NCBI GenBank assembly: GCA_007116205.1
Contig: SKIY01000055.1
Span: 1-11,223 of the forward strand
Direction: 5' to 3'
DNA: 11,223 nucleotides
DNA from: Candidatus Izemoplasma sp.
GTDB lineage: Bacteria > Bacillota_I > Bacilli_A > Izemoplasmatales > Izemoplasmataceae
Shown here: positions 6,174 to 11,223 of the stretch, piece after piece
Numbering within the stretch: position 1 is the first letter of the stretch
Layout of the letters: each line of letters opens with the position of its first letter
Translations under genes and position numbers: made by a program
Notes under the pieces: generated by a model
Database searches by the model: none
What the model saw: only the letters and a program-made list of their open reading frames with translations
What the model was told of the DNA's origin: nothing

Positions 6174-6280
6174 AATAAAAAATTCTAAGTCGAAAGACGT
6201 AGAATGGAAATCATGAAAATATATACCGCGCACGGCATGTGATTTCCTTGCTAGTCTCTCTGGACTACTTTAAAGGTTTC
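6174..6280 (-). promoter_or_regulatory. PyrR-type pyrimidine attenuator leader
   Basis: On the minus strand the leader holds three elements in the order known for Bacillus pyr operons. First is the PyrR-binding hairpin: AGTCCAGAGAGACT (6266-6253), a close match to the conserved ARUCCNGNGAGGYU loop motif, between flanking CCTT and AAGG (6276-6246). Second is an antiterminator: GGAAATCACATG (6247-6236) pairs with CATGATTTCC (6215-6206) with a two-base bulge, and its left arm shares GG with the first hairpin. Third is an intrinsic terminator: ATTCTACGTC/GACTTAGAAT (6205-6182, one mismatch, loop TTTC) followed by T6. UMP/UTP-bound PyrR would stabilise the first hairpin and so favour termination. 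The competition between the second and third hairpins is only partial in my reading, so the exact switching pairs need folding. Confidence 0.85.
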
Positions 6281-6287
6281 TAAAAGC

Positions 6288-6316
6288 ATGTTATCACATA
6301 ATGCTATTTCAAGCAA
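6288..6316 (-). promoter_or_regulatory. Promoter of the uracil permease transcript
   Basis: TTGCTT (6316-6311), 17 bases, then TAACAT (6293-6288) preceded by TGA. The predicted start near 6281 is just before the PyrR hairpin, in keeping with an attenuator leader. Confidence 0.6.
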
Positions 6317-6346
6317 GAAATTTTTAGTATTAATCATGCGTTTTAT

Positions 6347-6375
6347 TTGAAATTATTACAAAAAGATGTGACAAT
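6347..6375 (+). promoter_or_regulatory. Promoter of the superoxide dismutase gene
   Basis: TTGAAA (6347-6352), 17 bases, then GACAAT (6370-6375) preceded by TGT (extended -10). The leader would be about 27 bases, with AGGAGG (6394-6399) before ATG 6409. Confidence 0.6.
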
Positions 6376-6408
6376 ACAGTTGAAGATAAAATAAGGAGGA
6401 ATTATTTT

Positions 6409-7014
6409 ATGAAACATGAACTACCAAAATTAAACTACAGTTATGATGCATTGGAACCATACTTTGACAAAATGACCATGGAAATTCATCATACTAAACA
6501 TCATCAAGCGTATATTACAAAGTATACGGCAGCTTTAGAGAAGTACTCAAAGCTATTAGACAAACCTGTCCTAGAAGTACTACAAAACCTTGACGAAGTT
6601 CCAGAAGATGTTCGCACCGCTGTCATAAACAATGGTGGTGGCTATTTTAATCACAGCTTGTTTTGGGAAATTTTAACACCAAATGCACCTGAAAAACCAA
6701 AAGGCGACTTACTAAAAGCGATTGAAGCTGCTTATGGAAGTTTTGACGCGTTTAAAGAAGCTTTCAACAACGCTGCAGCAACACGATTTGGATCAGGTTG
6801 GGCTTGGCTTGTGGTAACCCCAAGTAAAGAAGTGAAGGTTACCTCAACAGCGAACCAAGACTTACCATTAGATGAAGGATTCCCAATTCTCGGACTCGAT
6901 GTTTGGGAACATGCATATTATCTAAAATATCAAAATAAACGTCCAGACTACATTCAAGCATTTTGGAACATTATAAACTGGGATAAAGTTGAAGAAAACT
7001 TTAAAAATGCATAA
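6409..7014 (+). CDS. sodA: Superoxide dismutase, Mn/Fe family, Mn-type
   Basis: A 201-residue cytosolic enzyme that converts superoxide to hydrogen peroxide and oxygen. Length and all four metal ligands fit the family: H27 (EIHHTKHH), H82 (YFNHSLFW), and D164 and H168 in the signature LDVWEHAYY. The glutamine that tunes the metal is in the second domain (NQDLPL, Q150) and glycine is at 77, the pattern of Mn-type enzymes; Fe-type ones carry the glutamine near H82. The usual GGH before the second ligand is GGY (Y79) here. No signal peptide. AGGAGG lies 9 bases before the ATG. The gene is monocistronic, with its own promoter and terminator. Metal preference in vivo (Mn, Fe or cambialistic) cannot be decided from sequence alone. 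Confidence 0.95.
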   Translation: MKHELPKLNYSYDALEPYFDKMTMEIHHTKHHQAYITKYTAALEKYSKLLDKPVLEVLQNLDEVPEDVRTAVINNGGGYFNHSLFWEILTPNAPEKPKGDLLKAIEAAYGSFDAFKEAFNNAAATRFGSGWAWLVVTPSKEVKVTSTANQDLPLDEGFPILGLDVWEHAYYLKYQNKRPDYIQAFWNIINWDKVEENFKNA

Positions 7015-7022
7015 TTCATTCT

Positions 7023-7050
7023 AAAAGTCATCCTCGGATGACTTTTTTTT
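7023..7050 (+). terminator. Terminator of the superoxide dismutase gene
   Basis: AAAAGTCATC (7023-7032) pairs with GATGACTTTT (7037-7046) around CTCG, followed by an uninterrupted T8 (7043-7050). Confidence 0.92.
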
Positions 7051-7058
7051 ATTTAAAA

Positions 7059-7067
7059 TGCTATAAT
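7059..7067 (+). promoter_or_regulatory. Extended -10 promoter of the amidase gene
   Basis: TGCTATAAT is a perfect extended -10. The -35 region coincides with the right arm of the upstream terminator (TGACTT at 7039-7044, 17 bases away) and is poor. Confidence 0.55.
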
Positions 7068-7094
7068 TAAACTAATAAAGAGAGGGTGTTTTAA

Positions 7095-8510
7095 GTGACA
7101 ATCGAAACTTTGCAAACAAAACTTGATAACTTTGAAACGACTTCAGTCGAACTTGTTAAGACGTATTTAAACAGAATCCAGCAATTTGATACCTCATTGA
7201 ATAGTTTAGCAGACATCAATCACGAAGCACTCATAATTGCTGAACAACTTGACCTAGAAAGAAAAACGACCGGAAAGCGTAGTTTGTTACACGGTATTCC
7301 GATTGTGGTCAAAGATAACATACTGACACATGATACCATGCGAACAACTGCAAACAGTTATGCTTTAAGAAACTTCTATGCCCCATTTGATGCAACGATT
7401 ATAAAGAAATTACGCGCTGCCGGTGCCATTATCTTAGCAAAAGCAAACTGTTCAGAATTTGCTTACTTTATGGCGATGGGCGAAATGCCCAGTGGATACG
7501 GAAGCATGCACGGGCAGGTAAAACATCCTTACAACACAAAAATAGATCCCTTAGGATCAAGTACAGGTTCTGCCGTTGCCGTAGCCGCTGATTTAGCGGT
7601 TGCATCTATCGGAACTGAGACAAATGGATCCTTAGTATCTCCCGCTACACAAAATAGTGTTGTAACTATTAAACCGACACTCGGATTGGTTTCTCGCTTT
7701 GGCATCATTCCGATAACTTTGACTCAAGATACTGCTGGACCAATGACAAAAACCGTTAAAGATGCAGCCATTATGCTCGATATTATAAACGGTAGCGACG
7801 ATTTTGATAGCGCGACGAAACGTATTCCACATAGTCAATCTTCCTATCTAGCTGCTTGTAATGAAAAAATAATCAACAAACGTATTGGGATGCTCACATT
7901 ATCAAACTACAAAAACAGTGAAGAAGAAAACGCCATTTTTCAAGAAGCTAAGGATGTATTAAAGAAACAAGGCGCAGAAATCATTACCCTTGATTTTACC
8001 TATAAACTTGAAAATAATCTAAAAACACTGATCCCTGAGTTTAAACGCGACATCAATGCTTTCTTAGCATCTGTCAAACCCCACTGCGAAATGCAAACCT
8101 TAAAAGATATCATCGATTTTAACCAAACACATAACAAGCGCTGTTTAAAATACGGACAAAGCATCTTTTTAGCCGCACAAGCAACAGATGGAAGACTTAA
8201 AGATAGTGATTATCTAAATGCCAAACTCGCCTTAGGCAAAGATGTAGAGCAGTTTCTCAACCTCTTCGAAAAACATAACTTAGATGCAATCATCACCCCA
8301 AAAATTACAGGTTATCCGCCAATAGGTGGTTTACCTGTTATAAGTGTTCCTGCTAAGCCATTAACAGATGAAACGCCAAAAAACCTACAGTTTATTGGAA
8401 AAGCTTTCACAGAACACACGCTTTTAGGCATCGCTCACAGTTATGAATGTGCCACAAATCATCGCATTAATCCGAACTTAAGTCAGCACAAGATTGACAA
8501 TGCTAACTAG
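7095..8510 (+). CDS. Amidase signature family hydrolase
   Basis: A 471-residue amidase-signature enzyme that hydrolyses carboxamides to acid and ammonia. It starts at GTG 7095, with AGAGGG about 9 bases before it and no better ATG nearby. The Ser-cisSer-Lys triad is visible: K73 in GIPIVVKDNI (67-76), cis-Ser at S155/S156 in GSSTGSAVAVAADL (154-167), and nucleophile S179 in GTETNGSLVSPA (173-184). The C-terminal part GYPPIGGLPVISVPA and FIGKAFTEHTLL matches stand-alone amidases. No gatB or gatC flanks it, and the GatA pattern TGGS is TNGS here, so it is probably not the tRNA amidotransferase subunit; peptide-amidase-like relatives are the nearest I recognise. No signal peptide, so cytosolic. 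The substrate is unknown. The last codons hold the promoter of the next gene. Confidence 0.88.
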   Translation: MTIETLQTKLDNFETTSVELVKTYLNRIQQFDTSLNSLADINHEALIIAEQLDLERKTTGKRSLLHGIPIVVKDNILTHDTMRTTANSYALRNFYAPFDATIIKKLRAAGAIILAKANCSEFAYFMAMGEMPSGYGSMHGQVKHPYNTKIDPLGSSTGSAVAVAADLAVASIGTETNGSLVSPATQNSVVTIKPTLGLVSRFGIIPITLTQDTAGPMTKTVKDAAIMLDIINGSDDFDSATKRIPHSQSSYLAACNEKIINKRIGMLTLSNYKNSEEENAIFQEAKDVLKKQGAEIITLDFTYKLENNLKTLIPEFKRDINAFLASVKPHCEMQTLKDIIDFNQTHNKRCLKYGQSIFLAAQATDGRLKDSDYLNAKLALGKDVEQFLNLFEKHNLDAIITPKITGYPPIGGLPVISVPAKPLTDETPKNLQFIGKAFTEHTLLGIAHSYECATNHRINPNLSQHKIDNAN

Positions 8511-8522
8511 TATTTATATACT
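8494..8522 (+). promoter_or_regulatory. Near-consensus promoter of the RidA gene inside the amidase 3' end
   Basis: TTGACA (8494-8499, consensus), exactly 17 bases, then TATACT (8517-8522). The -35 lies in the last codons of the amidase. A small inverted repeat TAGTAT-TTAT-ATACTA (8508-8523) covers the amidase stop codon and the -10. Confidence 0.78.
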
Positions 8523-8559
8523 AAAATAAGATGATACTTATTATAGAAAGGAGATTACG

Positions 8560-8943
8560 ATGAAAAAAATTCAAACGGATAAAGCACCAGCTGCAGTCGG
8601 TGCATATAGCCAAGGTATATTTGTAAACAACACATTATATGTTTCCGGTCAAATCCCATTTGTACCAGAAACAATGGAACTCGTCAGTCAAGACATCAAA
8701 AAACAAACTCAACAATGTCTAGACAACCTACTCGCCATTGTTGAAGCAGCAGGATTAAAAAAAGAAGATATCGTACGTTGTGGTGTCTTTATGACAAACT
8801 TAGCAGACTTTCCTGCTATGAACGACATTTATGGAACCTTCTTCGGCGATCACAAGCCTGCTAGAGCCGCTGTAGAAGTACGCGGTTTACCTAAAAATGT
8901 TCAAATCGAAATAGATGCAATTGCGATAAAAAGCGATAAATAA
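8560..8943 (+). CDS. ridA: RidA-family reactive imine/enamine deaminase
   Basis: A 127-residue protein of the RidA (YjgF/YER057c/UK114) family, normally a cytosolic homotrimer that hydrolyses 2-aminoacrylate and related imines released by PLP enzymes such as threonine or serine dehydratase. Length and all main motifs fit: GAYSQG (14-19), LYVSGQIP (26-33), N88 in MNDIYGTFF, the key R102 in KPARAAVEVRGLP, and E117 in VQIEIDAIA. The residues matching Y17, S30, N88, R105 and E120 of E. coli RidA are present (Y16, S29, N88, R102, E117); the nearby cysteine of E. coli is alanine here. AAAGGAGA precedes ATG 8560 at 5 bases. It has its own strong promoter despite following the amidase by 49 bases. 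Confidence 0.95.
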   Translation: MKKIQTDKAPAAVGAYSQGIFVNNTLYVSGQIPFVPETMELVSQDIKKQTQQCLDNLLAIVEAAGLKKEDIVRCGVFMTNLADFPAMNDIYGTFFGDHKPARAAVEVRGLPKNVQIEIDAIAIKSDK

Positions 8944-8946
8944 AAT

Positions 8947-8978
8947 AAAAATTCCACTTCGCAGTGGAATTTTTTTTA
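8947..8978. terminator. Bidirectional terminator between RidA and the permease
   Basis: AAAAATTCCACT (8947-8958) pairs perfectly with AGTGGAATTTTT (8963-8974) around TCGC. T8 follows on the plus strand; on the minus strand T5 then ATTTT. The permease stop TAA (8978-8976) lies at its edge and the RidA stop is 4 bases away. Confidence 0.9.
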
Positions 8979-10340
8979 ACCTTCTTGACGATTTTTTAAA
9001 TACCTTACAAGATAATAAACCGGCAACCCAGCAATAATAACCGCAGTTCCTATTAACGATTGAACCGGACTTTCAATAAAAGTAGCCACCAGCAACAACA
9101 CTGTGATTAAAATCGTAATAATTGGTAATACTGGATAACCCCAAACTTTATAAGGTCGCTTGAGATCTGGTTTTTGTTTACGGAAGATGAATACCGAAAC
9201 AAAAATCATCGCATTAAAGAATAATGCCCCAAAAGCTACCATTGTTATTAGCTCTTGTAAGCTAAAAATCAACAAGACTATGGCCATCATCCCAGAACCA
9301 AAAATAGCGTATACAGGTGTTTTATACTTTTTGTCTAATCGTTTAAAACTATTAAATAATAAATCATCTTTCGCCATTGCATAGTAAACCCTTGGAAAAG
9401 CCAAAATTGTTCCATGTAACGCACCAAAGACCGCAATAAGCATCGTAAACATAACCAAATACATACCTGCTGTTCCCATTAACACCATTGCTGCTGGAAT
9501 CCCTATGAAATACATCCCACCGTCAATCATCTCACGCATTTCTGCTAAAGATAAAACATTGAACAATGAAATATTAAACAGCGTATAAAGCGCCGTTACT
9601 GATGCTACAGTGATAATCAGTGATAAAGGAATAGTACGGCCTGGATTTTTAACCTCTCCAGCCACAGTATTTAAGTTCGTCCATCCTTCATAAGCCCAAA
9701 AAGTTGCGATAACTGTGAATCCTAACATCGCAAGCAATGAAAAGATTGATTCCCCATTTAATGAAATTGAAAAATCTACACTTTGTTCACCAAGTGCTAA
9801 GCCCAAAATTAGCAGCAATAAGATTGGTATTGCTTTTACAACAAAGAACACCTTTTGAATTAAAGCCCCTAACTTCACCCCATAGTAATTCACAACCGTT
9901 AACCCTAAAATCATCATTGCACTAATCAGTATTTGCAGATTAAATGCAATACTCACTTCAAATAAATTTAAAAATATATTATCAAGAATCTGGGAAAACG
10001 CAATCGCCAAAGCTGCGATACTTCCACTGCTCAATAGTGCAAAATTAGTAAACCCACTCATAAAAGCCACAGGCTTACCATACGCCTCTTTTAAATATAT
10101 GTAATATCCACCAGCCACGGGCATCGATGCCCCTAGTTCAGCGTAAATAAGACCATACATTAGCGTAATGAGTCCGCCTATAACCCAAGCCAATAACGCA
10201 AGTCCCATTGAAAAACCAGTGCGCTCTAACACTTGTGCGCCAATAAAGAAAATCCCCGAAGCAACCATAATTCCGGTTAAGATGGATACCCCACCAAATA
10301 CATTAATTTCTCTGTTCAAATTTTGTTCATTATTCGACAT
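8976..10340 (-). CDS. APC-family amino-acid permease (LAT-like)
   Basis: A 454-residue permease with about 12 membrane helices, predicted to import or exchange amino acids. APC hallmarks are visible: the broken first helix with GIMVASGIF (23-31), the second-helix part YAELGASMPVAGGYYIYLKEAYG (67-88 region), the sixth helix FWAYEGW (214-220) and the loop GEVKNPGRTIP (228-238). This combination is that of the L-type (LAT/SteT-like) bacterial exchangers, for which the substrates are usually neutral amino acids; I cannot choose the substrate. GGAGTGA precedes ATG 10340 by about 9 bases. It is a single-gene transcript converging on RidA, and a functional tie to RidA (amino-acid-derived imines) is only suggested by position. 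Confidence 0.9.
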   Translation of the reverse strand: MSNNEQNLNREINVFGGVSILTGIMVASGIFFIGAQVLERTGFSMGLALLAWVIGGLITLMYGLIYAELGASMPVAGGYYIYLKEAYGKPVAFMSGFTNFALLSSGSIAALAIAFSQILDNIFLNLFEVSIAFNLQILISAMMILGLTVVNYYGVKLGALIQKVFFVVKAIPILLLLILGLALGEQSVDFSISLNGESIFSLLAMLGFTVIATFWAYEGWTNLNTVAGEVKNPGRTIPLSLIITVASVTALYTLFNISLFNVLSLAEMREMIDGGMYFIGIPAAMVLMGTAGMYLVMFTMLIAVFGALHGTILAFPRVYYAMAKDDLLFNSFKRLDKKYKTPVYAIFGSGMMAIVLLIFSLQELITMVAFGALFFNAMIFVSVFIFRKQKPDLKRPYKVWGYPVLPIITILITVLLLVATFIESPVQSLIGTAVIIAGLPVYYLVRYLKNRQEG

Positions 10341-10365
10341 GTTATCTCACTCCATTCTCCTAAAT

Positions 10366-10374
10366 AGTATACCA
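10366..10374 (-). promoter_or_regulatory. Extended -10 promoter of the permease gene
   Basis: TGGTATACT on the minus strand, an extended -10. The 17-base upstream hexamer (AATAGT) is not a good -35. The leader would be about 20 bases and includes the ribosome site. Confidence 0.55.
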
Positions 10375-10407
10375 TAATGGAGAAAAAAACTATTTCACCA
10401 ACGCAAT

Positions 10408-10433
10408 AAAAAAAGCATGACTGCGCATGCTTT
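10408..10433 (-). terminator. Terminator of the lipoprotein gene
   Basis: AAAGCATG (10412-10419) pairs with CATGCTTT (10426-10433) around ACTGCG; seven T follow on the minus strand. It contains the TAA stop of the lipoprotein and separates it from the permease promoter. Confidence 0.85.
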
Positions 10434-10911
10434 AACTTGGCATGTTACGTAATGCTTCATCAATTTTTCCGCGTGTAAAGAAACCGATATTGTGTTCATA
10501 ATCAGAATCGAATCGTACCTCGTTACGCAAAAATTCATATTCTCTTGTTAGTGCCGCTTGATCTTCAAGGTCGTAAACATAAGCATAGAGCCTTGAAGGC
10601 AGTTCTTCAACCCAAACTTCAGCGTAGCGATTAGAAGAACCACTTGCTAAGCGATAAACAGTATAAAAAGCACAAGCTTCATATTTTTCATAAGGCGTAT
10701 CATAAAGGTAACAAATATACGTCACATTATTGATATAAATCGGAACCCCAACCTCATCAATCAACGTGCGAAAAGCAAGCGGTGCATACTGCTCTGCTAA
10801 ACTCACTACAGGTGAACGATCATCACCTTCAACATCATTATCGTTATCAACCATCGCACAGCCACTCAGTAAAAGAAATAGTGCACCTATCATTAATAAA
10901 TATTTTCCCAT
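10432..10911 (-). CDS. Orphan lipoprotein with lipobox
   Basis: A 159-residue secreted lipoprotein from ATG 10911-10909, which has AGAGGG 7 bases upstream; a TTG one codon earlier is less well spaced. The signal peptide MGKYLLMIGALFLLLSGC has a basic start, a hydrophobic core and the lipobox LLSG-C18, so it should be cleaved by signal peptidase II and anchored by diacylglyceryl-Cys to the outer face of the membrane. An acidic linker (DNDNDVEGDD) follows. The mature domain is tyrosine-rich with a 'YICYLYDTPYEKYEACAFYTVYR' type centre (described by its residues about 75-95) whose two cysteines could form a disulfide. I recognise no family. It is a lone gene between two tRNA/permease transcripts. 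Signal and localisation are well supported; function is unknown. Confidence 0.82.
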   Translation of the reverse strand: MGKYLLMIGALFLLLSGCAMVDNDNDVEGDDRSPVVSLAEQYAPLAFRTLIDEVGVPIYINNVTYICYLYDTPYEKYEACAFYTVYRLASGSSNRYAEVWVEELPSRLYAYVYDLEDQAALTREYEFLRNEVRFDSDYEHNIGFFTRGKIDEALRNMPS

Positions 10912-10949
10912 CAATTATCCCTCTTTACTTATGAGATTACGTTAAACTT

Positions 10950-10978
10950 ATTATAACGCATAACAATTATTTCATAAA
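10950..10978 (-). promoter_or_regulatory. Candidate promoter of the lipoprotein gene
   Basis: TTTATG (10978-10973), 17 bases, then TATAAT (10955-10950) on the minus strand. The -10 is perfect and the -35 weak; the leader would be about 30 bases. Confidence 0.5.
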
Positions 10979-11000
10979 GCTAACTGTATTTATTTCCATT

Positions 11001-11030
11001 AAAAAAGTCGATCTCCGAGTGGAAAACGAC
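11001..11030 (-). terminator. Terminator of the tRNA-Asn/tRNA-Glu transcript
   Basis: On the minus strand GTCGTTTTCC pairs with GGAGATCGAC (one T-T mismatch, one G-T pair) around ACTC, followed by T6. It lies just past the tRNA-Glu CCA end. Confidence 0.75.
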
Positions 11031-11043
11031 CGATGACTGCTTA

Positions 11044-11120
11044 TGGTGACCCGTACGGGATTCGAACCCGTGAATGCATGCGTGAAAGGCATGTGAGTTA
11101 AACCGCTTCTCCAACGGGCC
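11044..11120 (-). tRNA. tRNA-Glu (anticodon TTC)
   Basis: A 77-base cloverleaf with CCA encoded. Acceptor GGCCCGT pairs with ACGGGTC (one G-T), the anticodon stem CATGC/GCATG encloses CTTTCAC (anticodon UUC), and the T-arm is ACGGG-TTCGAAT-CCCGT. Discriminator is A. Second gene of the transcript after tRNA-Asn. Confidence 0.95.
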
Positions 11121-11127
11121 AAATTAA

Positions 11128-11204
11128 TGGCGCCCCAACTAGGACTCGAACCTAGGACCCCTTGATTAACAGTCAAGTGCTCTAACCAACTGAGCTATTG
11201 AGGC
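11128..11204 (-). tRNA. tRNA-Asn (anticodon GTT)
   Basis: A 77-base cloverleaf with CCA encoded. Acceptor GCCTCAA pairs with TTGGGGC (one T-G), the D-arm is GCTCAGTTGGTTAGAGC, the anticodon stem CTTGA/TCAAG encloses CTGTTAA (anticodon GUU), and the T-arm is CTAGG-TTCGAGT-CCTAG. Discriminator is G. Only 19 bases precede it in the window, so its promoter, and possibly further upstream tRNAs, lie outside. Confidence 0.96.
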
Positions 11205-11223
11205 AGCTGGATTACCTATAAAA

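Noticed and set aside
6156..6233. N-terminal extension of the uracil permease
   Set aside because: It would translate the antiterminator and terminator hairpins, has no family similarity, and the ribosome site points to 6155.
7095..8510. Amidase as GatA of the tRNA amidotransferase
   Set aside because: No gatB/gatC neighbours, and the motif around the nucleophile is TNGS where GatA has TGGS; the C-terminus fits stand-alone amidases.
10967..11176. A 69-codon open frame on the minus strand
   Set aside because: It runs through the tRNA-Asn and tRNA-Glu genes and their terminator; peptides such as GSNPVRVTIS are typical of translated tRNA.
1..11223. Mobile element, CRISPR array or defence system
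   Set aside because: No transposase, integrase, direct-repeat array, terminal repeats or defence domain seen on either strand; genes are housekeeping-type with even composition.

Overview
This looks like an ordinary chromosomal stretch of an AT-rich, low-GC Gram-positive-type bacterium (Firmicutes or a walled or wall-less relative such as the Acholeplasma/Izemoplasma-type Tenericutes). The evidence is the strong AGGAGG-type ribosome sites, sigma-A-like promoters, CCA-encoding tRNA genes, intrinsic terminators with T-tracts, a PyrR-type pyrimidine attenuator and a short lipobox lipoprotein. The genetic code appears standard: long frames are intact with TGG as Trp. Every stop seen is TAA or TAG, never TGA. 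The taxon is inferred, not proven.

Layout, left to right. 1-159: start of a minus-strand membrane protein (possibly DedA-like) with its own promoter. 263-1567 (-): CPA2-type cation:proton antiporter. 1681-2007 (+): zinc-ribbon membrane protein. 2017-2062: perfect 21-bp hairpin. 2067-2240 (-): possible 57-codon small gene in an otherwise empty stretch. 2369-2686 (-): small anchored protein with a BamE/SmpA-like domain. 2984-3141 (-): tRNA-Arg(ACG) and tRNA-Pro(UGG) with promoter and terminator. 3328-4026 (+): ferric-reductase/MsrQ-like heme membrane protein, convergent with 4038-4805 (-), a putative esterase. 4890-6155 (-): uracil permease behind a PyrR-type attenuator. 6409-7014 (+): Mn-type superoxide dismutase. 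7095-8510 (+): amidase. 8560-8943 (+): RidA-family imine deaminase. 8976-10340 (-): APC amino-acid permease. 10432-10911 (-): orphan lipoprotein. 11044-11204 (-): tRNA-Asn and tRNA-Glu.

Most genes look monocistronic, each with its own promoter and terminator; there is no long operon. Convergent pairs share bidirectional terminators that overlap or abut the stop codons. Physiologically the region is housekeeping: ion homeostasis, pyrimidine salvage under PyrR control, oxidative-stress defence, nitrogen-compound uptake and hydrolysis, and reactive-imine clearance. I found no mobile element, CRISPR array, phage gene or defence island. I do not see a convincing new multi-gene system. The items most worth a second look are the small gene at 2067-2240, the MsrQ-like protein without a visible MsrP partner, the BamE-like small protein, the orphan lipoprotein, and the PyrR attenuator.
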